Counted from the first letter of the stretch, positions 44,831 to 57,137 are shown. The stretch is 64,000 bases of DNA from Wurfbainia villosa (GCA_025175895.1 CM045987.1:109233040-109297039), one strand, 5' to 3'. The notes: generated by a model from the letters alone, not told the origin. Made by a program: numbers and translations.

Positions 44831-45275
44831 CCCATCCTCTTCAGGTATCTTCGTTATTGATTGTCATTCTATTTCCTTAGACACTTGGATATTGGATACT
44901 GGGTGTGGCTCACATATATGTAATGACATACAGGGGCTAAGGAATAGAAAAAGACTCGTCAGAGGGGAGTTAAATTTGCAAGTTGGCAATGGAGCAAAGG
45001 TTGCTGCGGTCGTCATCGAAACTTATTTGCTGAAGCTCCCTAGTGGACTAGTCTTAGAACTGGACAATTGCTATTGTGTTTCTTCTCTAAAAAAGAACAT
45101 TGTTTCTATTTCCTGCTTAAATAGAAATGGTTACCATTTGACGTTTAGTAACAATTGTTGTTATATAACTTTGAATAGCGTACTTTATGGGACTGGAACC
45201 TTGAGCAATAGTATTTATACATTGGATGTAACCAATGACATTTTCAATATCGAAGCGAGCAACAAGCATGCTTGA
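44831..45275 (+). pseudogene. pol: K protease
   Basis: Aspartic protease of copia Pol, which cuts the polyprotein. The active site is intact in WILDTGCGSHICND (about 44887-44928), followed by VGNGAKVAAVVIETYLLKLPSG and the CYCVSSLKKNIVSISCL wording of the gag-pre-integrase border. The stop TGA at 45273-45275 stands where an Arg codon is expected, so it is nonsense within the polyprotein. Confidence 0.85.
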
Positions 45276-46400
45276 AAGGATAATCAATTAGACTCCTACA
45301 TGTGGCATTGTCATCTTGGCTATGCAAGCAAGAAACGCATGTCCGAATTACACCGATGTGGAATTCTAGAATCCTTTGAATTGGATTCATACGATACATG
45401 CGAATCATGCTTAAAAGGCAAGATGACTAAGTTACCTTTTACAGGAAAAGGTGAACGAGTAGGAGAGTTGCTAGGTCTAATACATACTGACGTATGTGGA
45501 CCTATGTCAACTCAAGCTATGGGAGGCTATAGCTACTTCATTCCCTTCACCGATGATCACTCACGGTTTGGGTATGTGTTCTTGATGAAACACAAGTCTG
45601 AAGCCTTTGAAAGGTTCAAAGAATTCAGAAATGAAGTAGAGAAACAACATGATAAGAGTATTAAAATACTTCGATTGGATCGAGGTGGTGAATACTTAAG
45701 TCAAGAGTTTCTAGATTATCTAAGAGACAATAGTATATTGTCTCAATGGACTCCGTCATATACACCACAGCATAATGGTGTATCTGAGAGGTGTAATCGG
45801 ACCTTGTTGGACATGGTCAGGTCAATGATGAATCATGCGAATCTTTCCAAGTCCTTTTAGGACTATGGACTTCATACAACTGTTTACTTGTTAAACAGAA
45901 TGTCAACCAAGGTAGTCTCTACTACTCCATATGAGATATGGAATAGTAAGAAACCTCATGTATCTTACTTGAAGATATGGGGTTGTCCTGCTTATGTGAA
46001 GCGGACTGTATCAGACAAATTGGATGCTAAGTCTGATAAATATCTATTTATTGGATACCCTAAGGAAATAAGGGGTTACCAATTCTATCATCCTGTGGAA
46101 TAAAAGGTGTTTGTTTCAAAGCATGTTGTGTTTCTAGAGAAAGAGTTTCTCTTGCAAGAAAATAGTGGGAGTGTCGTCGAGCTTGACGAGGCTCGAGAAA
46201 CTCAAATAGACATTGATGAGATACCTGGTGAAGCACAACAGCCAATAACTCATAGTGATGAGTCATCAACTGGACCTATTGTGACACCACATCTTTGTAG
46301 ATATAGTAGAATACATAATATTCCTAAGAGATATGGATTTCTCGTAAGTGAATCGAACGACGTGTTACTCATTGATGAAGAGGAGCCTACCAGTTATGAA
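45276..46400 (+). pseudogene. pol: K integrase
   Basis: The N-terminal zinc-binding part is visible (WHCHLGYASKKRM and CESCLKGK), then the core: LIHTDVCGPM (first Asp), RLDRGGEYLSQ (second Asp; the usual Ser before it is Leu) and TPQHNGVSERCNRTL (Glu). The DDE triad is thus present, with NG-type wording intact. The TAG at 45858-45860 replaces Trp in SFWGYAL-type wording and the TAA at 46101-46103 replaces Gln. The C-terminal part has TPYEIWNSKKPHVSYLKIWGC and FIGYPKEIRGYQFY. Confidence 0.85.
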
Positions 46401-47340
46401 GAAGTTCTGACAAGTTCAGAAAGGGATAAGTGGCTTGAAGCCATGAAGTCGGAAATGGATTCCATATATAAAAACCAAGTTTGGAACTTAGTTGACCCAC
46501 CTGAAGGCATAAAGCCTATAGGGTGCAAGTGGGTTTTCAAAAAGAAAACTGACATGGATGGTAATGTGATTACCTATAAGGCTAGATTGGTGGAGAAAGG
46601 ATATCGTCAAAAGCAAGGTGTTGATTATGACGAAACCTATTCGTCGGTAGCTATGCTTAAATCCATTCAGATGCTCCTGGCCATAGCGGCTCATTATGAT
46701 TATGAGATATGACAAATAGATGTAAAAATATCTTTCCTTAATGGAAACTTACTCGAGGATGTGTATATGATACAGCCTGAAGGTTTCACATCGGTTGATA
46801 AAACCAAGGTATGCAAATTGCGATGGTCCATATATGGATTGAAGCAAGCATCTAGGAGATAGAATATCCGTTTTGATGAGACAATCAAAAAGTTTGATTT
46901 CTCACAAAATCCAGATGAACCTTGTGTGTATAAGAAGGTTAGTGGGAGTGCAGTCGTGTTCCTAGTATTGTATGTCGATGACATATTACTTATAGGAAAT
47001 GATGTTTCAGTCTTACAGTCAGTTAAGATTTGGTTGTCCAAGACATTCTCCATGAAAGACCTGGGAGAAGCAACCTACATCCTCGGGATTAAGATCTATA
47101 GAGATAGATCGAAACGGTTTCTTGGTCTTTCGCAGTCTACATATATAGACCGAGTGCTAAAGAGGTTTAGCATGTTGGAATCCAAGAAAGGTTTCCTACC
47201 CATCAGGCATGGGATACACCTTTCGAAGTCTATGTGTCCGCGCACAGAAGATGAGAGGATTTGCATGAGTAAGATTCCCTATGCATCTGCAATAGGATCT
47301 ATCATGTATGCTATGTTATGTACGAGGTCCGATGTATCAT
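46401..47340 (+). pseudogene. pol: K reverse transcriptase
   Basis: RT of copia Pol. It reads NQVWNLVDPPEGIKPIGCKWVF at the start, QIDVKISFLNGNL with the first catalytic Asp (46713 on; the usual TAFLNG has become ISFLNG), SIYGLKQASRR, and LYVDDILLIGND with the catalytic YVDD (about 46971-46983). Stops are at 46710-46712 (TGA for Trp) and 46860-46862 (TAG for Trp). The end, IPYASAIGSIMYAMLCTRSD, is intact. All pieces are in one phase. Confidence 0.9.
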
Positions 47341-47954
47341 ATGCTCTGAGTGTCACGAGTAGATACCAGTCTGATCCAGGAATGAATCATTGGGCGGCTA
47401 TTAAGACAATCCTTAAGTACTTGAGAAGAACTAAGGATGTGTTCCTAATATATGGAGAAGGGGACATGGTGATACGTGGGTATACGGATGCCAACTTTCA
47501 GACAGACAAGGATGATTCCAGGTCTTAGTCTGGATATGTGTTCACCTTGAATGGGGGCGCAGTGAGTTGAAAAAGTTCCAAACAAGACACTGTAACGGAT
47601 TCTACCACTGAGACAGAATACATTGTAGCTTCAGAAGCAGCAAAGGAAGCAGTTTGGATCAAGAAGTTCATTTATGAACTTGGTGTGGTTCCAGCCATTG
47701 TTGAAGCAATACCGGTCTACTGCGACAACAATGGAGTAATTGCACAGGCAAAAGAGCCAAGGTCTCATCAACGATCTAAACATGTGCTTCGCCGCTATCA
47801 TCTGATCAGGGAGATCATTAGTAGAAAGGAAATACAAATCGAGAAAATCCCCACTGAAAGGAACTTAGCGGAACCTTTGACTAAGACATTACCTCAAAGT
47901 AAGTTTGAGGGTCATGTTAGAGCCTATGGTATTGGATACCGTAGCAGTTGACAT
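47341..47954 (+). pseudogene. pol: K RNase H
   Basis: RNase H at the Pol C-terminus: YTDANFQTDKDDSRS, then TAG at 47526-47528 (for Gln), NGGAVS with TGA at 47568-47570 (for Trp), DSTTETEYIVASEAAKEAVW, VYCDNNGVIAQAKEP, RRYHLIREI and NLAEPLTKTLPQ. The natural stop is at 47949-47951, just before the PPT. No frameshift. Confidence 0.9.
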
Positions 47955-47956
47955 TA

Positions 47957-47971
47957 GGCCAAGTGGGAGTT
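47957..47971 (+). other. K polypurine tract region
   Basis: GGCCAAGTGGGAGTT lies directly before the 3' LTR start TGTTAGTAAT. Confidence 0.75.
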
Positions 47972-50182
47972 TGTTAGTAATATATTAGAGATGTCCTAAG
48001 GCAATCGCCTTATGTTTGAACCATTTATATGATAAATGAGGATTCACTATTTGAGTATACATGTTCTCATGTATTTGATTAGATCTTAAACTCATTTACT
48101 GAATGTCCACGATACGATTCACAGTATGAGAGAATTTGTGATTGGATCACAACTAGTGAGTATCTCTACATGTGTAATTGTGATGTATCGAAATTATCCC
48201 TAGTCGATGAATTAATGGATTTGGATACTATTAATTCTGTCGAGACTAGCACGAGGTATACTCCTTCGTGTATCCAAGCAGCTGATTCTCACTGGTTGGA
48301 GACATTGTAATATCCGGAGTTAATCGTGGATGCTAGTTATGGTAACTAGTTCATTGGAGTGACCAGCCATAAGACTTCATATGGTTTTCTGCATATATAG
48401 ATATGTCAATGAAGTTCTTACTGCAGCTTAAGTGCGATGTTCCTTTGACTTTTGGTATTCAAGTCATCTTAATCATGAAGACTTATGCTTTGACATCTTA
48501 AGCAAGCATCTCCGAGGAGATGTGGACCCGGGATGATTGGGTATAAGTCAGAGTGATCGAAGGTGTTTGAATAGCCTATCAAGGATTCACCACTCCTTGC
48601 GAGGAGATGTATACCCATGGCCTCTCGTCGGATTGTTACTAAAGTCTTTGGCCAAAGCATTACATGTTTAGAGTAAGGTACTCTTGGATACATGTGCAAT
48701 AACTAGAATCCGTAGGATGAGGAAATGATACTTGGGCTAGGTGTGACGTAGTCAACCTAGTGGGGACTGACACTATAGACCATGTCCTGAACCAAGTGGG
48801 TATAAGATGAGTGAAGAGAATGGGACACGAATCATTATAGCTGCTGAAGGGTTTCAGAATAGTTCTGGATCAACCGTTGATCTTTCGATTAATTGGGGAT
48901 CATGATGTACTACTAGGTGCCACTCATGATCGTTCTATAATTAATGGTTAATTATAGATGACCAACATAAACCGAGAACCTATTTGGTCACACGCACAAC
49001 GAGCGTAATCCGAATGATTTAAAATGAACTTGAGAATGAGTTTCTCAGACTGAGAGAAACTAGGTTTGGTTGGACCAAACAAGGAGCGAGCATGAAATCA
49101 TTTCAGTCGCAATGGAAGCGTGGATGGGTCGTGTCTTATGAAGACATGATGGATGAACCAAATTGGTTTGGTTCTAATCTAATGGTGGAGAATAAACCAA
49201 AGGGGTTTGGTTTGTTTTAAACGAATGAACCAAAAGTTGGCTCGGTTCGTTTTAACTTAAAATAAACCAAATCAGTTTGGTTTATTTTAACTTAAATTAA
49301 TGGAGTGGGTTAACGGATTTTGGTTATGAACCAATAACCATTAGGAGAATTTGTTCTCTATAAAATAGAGCTCGAGGGATTATTGAGAGCTCTAATCCTA
49401 AGTTGCCGCCCCTCTCCCTCTTCTCCTCTTGTGGTCGGCGCCCAAACCCTAGCTGCCGCCCACCTCTTGTGTCGCCGTCCAAGTTGTTACCGGCGTCCAA
49501 GCTTCAGTCGGCGATCCTCCGGCGACCCTCCGGTGATCTTTCTTGGCTCCGGCGACAAGATGAGCATCTAGCTTCCTTATTTGGCCGGCGCTAATCCTCC
49601 ACCAAAGCTGTCCAGTTTTTTGGACAGCTTGTTTACTTCGTGTCGGAGCATCGTTTGGACGACGTTAAAAGCTCCGACAGTAGCTTCCTTGCCGGAGATT
49701 CAATCTCCGATAATCCTCATAGGTGGAGGACGTAGAATTCGTTAAACGGTGGGCGAATACCTCTCTGGAGAAGCGAGTTTTTGAGGATTCATTTTGAATA
49801 TGAATTTTGATTCGGATTGTGATCTTCTCTCGATCACATCGTCTTCGACACGAGGCTAGTGACTCATACGAAGACGAGGCTCGTGACTTTGTGAAGTCAT
49901 CCCGAAGATACTCGGCGTGGATACGGATAGAGACGATTCTAGCGAGGGTCGCTCCGGTTGATGCCTTTCCCGCTACACGTGATACGTCAGGTATACGTAG
50001 AATAAATTTCCTTTTATCACAAAATTTGAAACTACGGTTATGTCTACACATGTTGTACTATGCATGCGTGTGGTGTGTGTGTGTTGTAATAAATTATATT
50101 TATTATTTTTATTTCTTTCGCTGTGCACATGTTTATGAAACATGTTCGAACACACACTCTCTGCGGTGCCAGAAACCCAACA
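47972..50182 (+). repeat. K 3' LTR
   Basis: Same length as the 5' LTR with scattered substitutions. The TATA box is intact, CTATAAAATA at about 49357-49366. It ends GAAACCCAACA before TSD ATTAG. Confidence 0.9.
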
Positions 50183-50187
50183 ATTAG

Positions 50188-51071
50188 TTGATATAAAATT
50201 TTATGGAAGTAAACATACACTTGGCATGGATAACACAGATACAGAAATAATGATGTAAACTGATCTTTGCAAAGTTGTTTAAGTACAGATAGCATTTACA
50301 GGAAGGTTGAGCATTCATTTATGGAATATGACAAGTTCATTACAAAAGGATGAAGTTGTTCATTACAAATAGTGTTGAATACAAATCAATAACTCAGAGT
50401 TGGTATCTGAGTCAGTGTTAAAAATCTCCAGTGGAAATTTGTTGAAGGCTTCTTCTATATCCAGATTAATGTTAGGAAAATCGGGTAAGGAAAGCTCTTT
50501 CTCATTAGCTGCTTGTAGTGTACCTTCAAAGCCCCCCCTGAAAGTACCTGCTATACTTCTTTGTGATTTGGGTTCGAAGTTTTGTTTCTTGGGTTGCCCA
50601 ACGCTCGACTTCTATTTCTTTAAGCTGGATCGATTCGTTATGGAGTTGAGCAGCTCGGTAAGTCTGTTCATTGGCAACCTTTGACAGTCTTTGAAAATGT
50701 TGCATTAATATATGAAAATGGGGTTGAAGTTCATCTAAGATGTCATGTGTTTTATCCTTGAGCTTGATGAAGGCATTTATCAGATCTTCCATAGGCTGGA
50801 AACACTCACCTGATTGGAAAGGCCAGTCTTTCTCCTTCTGTATCAATGTCTGAATTTCTGATTATGAGGAGATTGCTTGTTGTTTTAGTAACTTAGCCTA
50901 TTCTCGCAGCAACCCGAAGGTAGTGTCTTTACGGGAACTTTCTCCTCTGATTTCCTGCAAGTCTTGCCTATACTGAGTGGAAGTTTTTACCTTCTTTGTT
51001 ATTAATTGAGCTCGCTCGACATTCAAGGGGTTATCAATATTTCTAAGGCATTTTATACTTAATTTAGAGTT
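50188..51071 (-). pseudogene. decayed coiled-coil reading frame, family unknown
   Basis: On the minus strand a 106-codon frame (50846-50526) reads MIQKEKDWPFQSGECFQPM and then an amphipathic stretch (LKDKTHDILDELQPHFHILM and so on). The same phase can be followed upstream to about 51040 (VERAQLITKKVKTSTQYRQ, DLQEIRGESSRKDTTFGLL), interrupted by two stops. Composition and heptads suggest a coiled coil. It may be part of the decayed gypsy element J or a host gene fragment; I do not recognise it. Confidence 0.35.
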
Positions 51072-51076
51072 TAAGG

Positions 51077-53105
51077 TGAAGGAGGATGCTTCGGAGGCTC
51101 ATTGGCTCCCATGTCCCCGGATTAAAATTTTCACTAATGAAAGAATTAATCTGGATGGGATGAGTTTCCTTAGCACAACCTATTCGTCGTCGTGCTAACA
51201 ACTTGAGTGATCGCTTGAACAAACTAGTTGTTCAAGCAACTAAACTCTTCTAGTTGGTTAGTCGCGGAAGAGACGACGGACGGATCGCCGGTTTTTGTGT
51301 TTGTCTTCGGGGTCCAAGATTATACAAAATATATACATATGCATAATTGTATAATCAACAATAAAAACAACATGCTCAGATATGAAAATAAAGTTGTACC
51401 ACTTTATACCTTACGATCTTCTACCGTATGTCCTATCCTCCTCGTGGACGACGTGTGAGTGAAGATCCTCCACGAGTAGAAGCCTTCTAGATCGCGTTCT
51501 TATCTTCTTTGTCCGCTGCGAACAAAGAGAAGAACCAACAAAACCTTTCCTTTCTAGGACCGGCCACCAAGCAAAGGAGTCGAGTGGATGAAGCGCCGGC
51601 CACCAATGGAAGGAGAACCGCCAGCCACCTTGGAGAGATTGGAGGAGTGAACGCCGGCCACCAATGGAAGGAGAACCACCGGCCAAGGAATAAGAGAGTG
51701 GCCAAGAGGATGGGCGTCGGCCAAGTCTTGATGGAGGAAGATGGGCGCCGACAACAATTTGATGGAAGAAGATTGCCGCCCAAGCCCTAGCTCCCAAACC
51801 CTAGCCGCCCACCTTTGGAAGAGCCAAACCCTAACTCCAATTCAATTATCATTGCCGCCCAAGCCTAAGCCCTCTATTTATAGAATTGGGCTTAAGCCTC
51901 CTTTAATCTCCACCGTCGGATCTAGGGATTTAATCTCCACCGTCGGATCTAGGGTTTTATCCCAACCGTCAGATCTAGTGTTTCATCCCAACCGTCGGAT
52001 CTAGGATTTCATCCCAACTGTCGAATCTAGGGTTTCATCCCAACCGTCGATTCTAGGGTTTCATCCTAACCATCGGATCTAGGGATTTAATCCTAACCGT
52101 TGGTTCTAGGGTTTTATCCTAACCATCGGATCTAGGGATTTAATCCCAACCGTTGGTTCTAGGGTTTTGTTTTACATTCTTGGATCTAGACTTCACAAGG
52201 ATTATATTAGGCTACGATAGGGACCATAAGGAGGAGTTGGGTCTTGGCCACCCGATGGATCGGAACCACACTCACTTGATCCATCAATGATGTTCCATTC
52301 CACTAGAGGATCATCATTGAACTACCTCACCAACCCCCATAAATTGATATGGGCTCCATATATTATTTGTACATTCATCTCCCCGTGTTTAAGATATCGA
52401 ATGTCCGTTAATTAATTGATTTACTGACCATCAATTAATTAATATCTAATTTCTCGAGTAGTACCACTCAACCTTATCATCATGTTGACTAAGTCAACCA
52501 GCTGGGTTTACATGATGAACCTTATGAGCTCCTCAAGGGGACATCATCAACCTAATACATAGGACACGGTTTCCTTCTATAATCAACGACACACCATGTA
52601 AATAATATCATTTCCCAACTTACCGGGCATATTGATTTAATCCATCTAAATCTCACCCTCTGATAAATCAAAGAAATAAATACTAAGTACATGTGTCCGT
52701 TATTATATCGGGATTAAGAGCATGTACAATATAATATCCGAGGTCCGATTCAATTATGTAGTCAACAATTAATTGAATCACCTCTATGTCGGTCCTGCTC
52801 AATACACCTAAGTGTACTAGTGTAACTTTATGTTCAAGACAAAATAATACCAAGCTACACTACAACCATGCCAATGGTTTGTCCAAAACCATCTTGGTTG
52901 TGAGCCTCTACTTATATTTCACAAGGGACTGATAACATGATCTTCTGTGCCACACCAAGCACCATGTTATCTACAATGTAAAATATTAGACAATATGCAC
53001 ACTCATATAATAAATATATAAAGTGCAAACAATGATCATGTGATTCTTATTTCAAAATAAAATGTTCATACAAAAAGAGCTAGACTTTCAGTATACATTC
53101 CAACA
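51077..53105 (-). repeat. L LTR 1 (3' LTR)
   Basis: A 2029-bp LTR. In element orientation it starts TGTTGGAATGTATAC and ends with the complement of TGAAGGAGGATGC. It includes ten or so units of about 27 bases with CGGATCTAGGGTTT (51910-52175) and duplicated GCCGGCCACCAATGGAAGG (51594 and 51654). Confidence 0.85.
51905..52175. repeat. tandem repeat with telo-box words in L LTR 1
   Basis: About ten units of ACCGTCGGATCTAGGG followed by TTTCATCCCA or ATTTAATCCCA. Several read TAGGGTTT, that is AAACCCTA on the element strand. LTR 2 has about eight units at 59060-59275. Confidence 0.85.
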
Positions 53106-53126
53106 ATCTCCCACTTATACTAAAAG
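53106..53126 (-). other. L polypurine tract, copy 1
   Basis: Minus-strand TAGTATAAGTGGGAGAT before the LTR start TGTTGGAATG. Confidence 0.75.
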
Positions 53127-54692
53127 ACTATGCCGTCATCACACTGCCATACATCTGATCCCCATGTCCTCCACATGTCTATCAAACGCTTTCGCTGGAA
53201 GGGCCTTAGTGAATGGATCTGCCAGGTTATCCTCTGATGCAATCTTGGTTGTCCTCATACTGCCATACATCTGATTTCCCTTCCCTCCACATGCCTATCA
53301 AAGCTCTCACTAGAAGGGCCTTAGTGAAAGGGTCTACCAGGACATCCTCTGATGTAATCTAGGCGACAACAACTTCTACCTCCTTTACGATTTCTCGTAT
53401 CAGGTGGTACTTGCGCTCTATGTGTTTACTAGCCTTATGGGCTCGTGGTTCCTTCGAGTTTGCAACTGCACCACTGTTATCACAATAAATTGTGATAGTT
53501 CTGGGCAAACTAGAAATCACATCCAAGTCCATCAAGAAGTTCCTGAGCCATACAGCTTCCTTGGCTGCCTCAGAGGCTGCCACATACTCAGCTTCCATGG
53601 TGGAGTCCGCCACGCATTTCTGCTTGACACTCCTCTATACTATGGCTCCACCTCCAAAAGTAAACACAAACCCCGAGGTAGACTTACTGTTATCTCTATC
53701 TGATTGGAAATCCGAATCCGTGTAACCCACAGGGACTAATTGATCTGCCCGGTAAACCAACATATAATCCCTAGTCCTTGTCAGGTACTTCAATATATGC
53801 TATACCACAGTCCAATGTCCCTGTCCAGGATTACTCTGATATCTGCTAACCATGCCCACGGTAAAACAGATATCCGGTCTCGTACATAGCATAGCATACA
53901 TAAGGCTTCCTACTGCCGAAGCATAAGGAACCACCTTCATGTCCTCTATCTCCTTTGATGTTTTGGGACACATCTCTTTAGATAAGGGAACTCCATGCCT
54001 AAAAGGTAGAAAACCTTTCTTGGAGTTCTGCATGCTAAAACGAGCAAGGATAGTGTCAATGTATGAAGCTTAAGATAAGCACAACATCCTTTTCTTGCGA
54101 TCCCTTATAACTTTGATCCCAAGGATGTGTCCCACTTCTCCCAAGTCCTTCATGTCAAACTATTTGGACAATCATACCCTTACATCTGATAAATTTTTAT
54201 TTTGTTGCCAACTAACAAAATGTCATCTACGTATAGTACAAGAAATATCACTACGTTTCCGTCACATCTTTTGTATACACAAGGCTCATCCGGACTTTGA
54301 ATAAATCCATATGACTGGATTACCTCATCAAAGCGGATGTTCCAAGATCTAGAAGCTTGCTTCAATCCATAAATGGACCGATTAAGCTTACATACAAGAT
54401 GCTCTTTGCCTTAGATGTTCTCCTCAAGACTTCCGTTAAGGAAAGCTGTCTTGACATCCATCTGCCAAATCTCATAATCCATATGAGCAGCTATAGATAA
54501 GAGAATCTGGATAGACTTAAGCATAGCTACCGGCGAAAAGGTCTCCTCATAATCGATACCCTCTTTCTGAGTATACCCTTTCGCAACAAGCCTAGCTTTG
54601 AAGGTCTCAACCTTCCCGTCTACTCCTCTCTTTCTCTTGTAGATCCACTTGCATCCAATGGTTTTTACACCATCAGGTGGTTCTACTAGCTC
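53127..54692 (-). pseudogene. pol: L copy 1 RT and RNase H
   Basis: Pieces in two phases. RT: WIYKRKRGVDGKVETFKARLV and the DVKTAFLNGSLEENI region (about 54660-54420), then a deletion of about 26 bases relative to copy 2 near 54412. LVLYVDDILLVGN with the catalytic YVDD follows (54270-54210), then a shift. The next frame, 54033-53800, holds KGFLPFRHGVPLSK and PYASAVGSLMYAMLCTRPD; 53613-53359 holds RNase H (DSTMEAEYVAASEAAKEAVW, CDNSGAVANSKEP, ERKYHLIREI). A 70-base partial duplication lies between the PPT and RNase H (53200 and 53270, TCCTCTGATGCAATCTTGG and a variant). Confidence 0.85.
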
Positions 54693-55670
54693 TCAGACCT
54701 GATTAGAATCCATAGATTCTATCTCTGAATTTATCGCACTTTTCCAAGATACCGCATCTCTATCTTGGAGTGTCTCGTCATATGTCCAGGGATCAGGTTC
54801 ATGTTCACCAAGGATTAAGTCTGAAGACTCTCCCAAAAACATGAATCTCTCGGGTTGTCTAACAACCCTCCCACTACGACGAGGTGCCTCCTGTGTATAC
54901 TCTGTGACACGCGGTGCAGTGACTTGTGGCATCTCCTCTTGTACCGGTGGTACTGAAGTCGGGACTTCCCCTGTTAACTCCTCAAGAACAATCCTACTCG
55001 TGGGCTTGTGGTTCATCACATAGTCCTCCTCTAGAAATCTGACATTTGTACTCACGATCACCTTCTGATCTCTAGGACTATAGAATAAACCACCCTTCGT
55101 TCCCTTAGGGTATCCAACAAACAAGCGTACTTCTGTACGAGATTCCAACTTACCAGCATCTCCCTTCAGCACATGTGCTGGACTACCCCAAATCCGAATA
55201 TGTCTTAGACTAGACTTTCGCCCAGTCCACAACTCTGTGGGAGTAGAGGGTACTGACTTAGATGGAACCAAGTTCAGAATGTGTGCTGCTGTTTCCAGAG
55301 CAAACCCCCAGAATGAATCAGGTAACTCAGAATAACTCATCATAGATCTGACCATCTCCATAAGAGTCCTATTCCTTCGCTCCGCCACACCATTCTCAGG
55401 GTGTGCCCAGAGTGACAATTGGGATTAAATCCCAGCCTCTGATAAGTAACTCCTAAACTCTCCCAAGAGGTACTCGCCACCACGATCAGATCGCAATATC
55501 TTAATACTTTTACCTTGATGGTTCTCCACATCAGCCTTGAATTCTTTGAACCTGTCAAAGCATTCAGACTTACGGCGCATCAAGTAAATGTATCCATACC
55601 TTGAATAATCGTCTATAAAAGAGACGAAGTATTCAAAGCCACCTCTAGCCTGGATAGTCATAGAACCCAT
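54693..55670 (-). pseudogene. pol: L integrase core and C-terminal part
   Basis: Frames 55670-55425 and 55418-54693 are in the same phase, split by a TAA. Visible are YFVSFIDDYSRYGYIYLM, ILRSDRGGEYLLGEF (second catalytic Asp) and NGVAERRNRTLMEMV (Glu). The first Asp (usual ELVHTDVCGPM) is lost: upstream the other phase reads ELVHSMHGF, and this phase starts MGSMTIQARGG. Downstream are the RIWGSPAHVLKG and FVGYPKGTKGGLFYSP parts and a linker before RT. Confidence 0.85.
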
Positions 55671-56300
55671 GCATCGAATGAACCAATTCTAACACATCTT
55701 TGGCTCTATACCCCTTGGCCTTGAAAGGCCTCTTGGTCATTTTACCTTCCAAGCAAGATTCGCAGGTTGGGAGATCCTCCACCACTAATGAACCCAAAGG
55801 TCCATCAGCTATCAACCTTTGAATTCTACTTAGGTTAATATGACCAAGCCTTAGATGCCAAAGATATGTTTGGTTCATTTGCGAAGGTTCTTTTCTCTTA
55901 TTAGATTTAGAAGATGAGTTATTTACTTCTATATGCATCGTGGGAGTTTTCGGTTCAAGAGTATATAAATTGCCAACCAATGTACTAGAACAGATAATCT
56001 CCCTATTCCTTTTTATAACCACTTTGTCATTAAAAGAAACAGAATATCCATTCATAATCAATTTAGAAACTGAAATTAAATTCTTTCTAAAAGTAGGTAC
56101 ATAAAGACAATTTCTCAAAACCAAAACTTTATTCCTATCAAAAGATAAATAAATGTCTCCCACTGCAATAGCCGTCACCTTTGAATCATTGCCCATGAAG
56201 ACGGTAATCTCTCCCTCAGCTAGTCGTCGGGTTTCCTGGAACCCCTACAAAGTATTGCAGACATGATCAGTGACTCATGTATCTATACACCAGGCACTGG
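55645..56300 (-). pseudogene. pol: L protease and integrase N-terminal part
   Basis: The protease active site reads WCIDT followed by TGA (56275-56277) where Gly is expected, so the DTG is broken by a stop. Frame 56196-55645 then has MGNDSKVTAIAVGDIYLSF, LYVPTFRKNLISVSKL, the integrase zinc-binding part (LWHLRLGHINLSRIQ and CESCLEGKMTKRPF), and ends out of phase at the first catalytic Asp. Confidence 0.8.
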
Positions 56301-57137
56301 TAGATAACACCGCTAAACATGTTTCAACAACTAAACAAGAAGATATACCTTTGTTCTTTCGGCGAGGACAGTCCGCCTTCCAATGTCCAGTCTGCTTGCA
56401 AGTGAAGCACTTGCCTTTCGGCTTCTTCACTCCTGCCTGAGGTCCCACCGCCACCTTCTTCGCCCCACCTTGCTTCTTCTTCTTCTTACCTTTCGGTTTA
56501 GAGGAAGAAACCTTCTGAGCGACCATGGCTTGAGCACTTTGACGAAAAAGCCCCTCTGCCGCCTAGAGTTCTGTCAGAAGCTCCGCTAACGAATACAACC
56601 TCTTGTTCATGTTGTAGTTGAGGCAGAACTACTCAAAACTCCTAGGCAGAGACTGGAGAATGATATCGACCTGGGTTTCCCCATCGATCTCAGCTCCGAG
56701 GACTTCCATCTCATTAAGATGAGCCATCATCTTGAGAACATGATCCCTAACGGGTGTTCCCTCGATCATGGTGGTCATCATCAAGTTTCTCATCGCCTCC
56801 TATCTAGCCGCCCTACTCTGATGTCCGAAAAGTTCCTTGAGATTGAACATCATGTCATAAGCTGTGGCTATGGCACGATCGTCGATGTTCGCGACACATT
56901 TGACATAGATGCCAAAATGTAACACCGCGCCATCTCATCTGCCTTGACCCATTTCTTATAACGTTCTTTCTCCTTTTCATCAGAGTCATCAGAGGGCTTA
57001 GGAGGACAGACCTCGAAGAGTACAAATTTGTACTCCTCTGCAGTTAAGACAATATCCAGATTTCTTTTCCAATCAATGTAATTTGGTCCAGTAAGCTTAT
57101 TTTCTTTTAAAATCACAGCACGTGGGTTGAAAGCCAT
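56275..57137 (-). pseudogene. gag: L Gag
   Basis: The ATG at 57137 starts MAFNPRAVILKENKLTGPNYIDW, the usual Gag start in this copia group, open for 89 codons to 56868. A frameshifted middle follows. Frame 56526-56275 has a Lys-rich stretch and one CCHC knuckle, CFTCKQTGHWKADC, leading into the protease. The leader to the primer site is about 1.05 kb. Confidence 0.8.

Larger units (their letters stand above)
40687..50182 (+). mobile_element. copia element K, full length, degenerate
   Basis: A 9.5-kb plus-strand element with a perfect 5-bp TSD ATTAG (40682-40686 and 50183-50187). LTRs are 2210 and 2211 bp, with primer site 42898-42910, a 1.3-kb leader, gag-pol and PPT. The pol reads in one frame from 44364 to 47951 apart from stop codons. 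The long LTRs and protein wording (SIKILRLDRGGEY, GLKQASR, IPYASAIGSIMYAMLCTR) fit the Angela/Tork side of plant copia; the lineage call is moderate. LTR M at the right end of the window is a relative. Confidence 0.9.

Noticed and set aside
51411..51797. 98-136-codon frames in the L LTRs (also 58538-58948)
   Set aside because: LTR repeats (GCCGGCCACC units) read in several frames on both strands.
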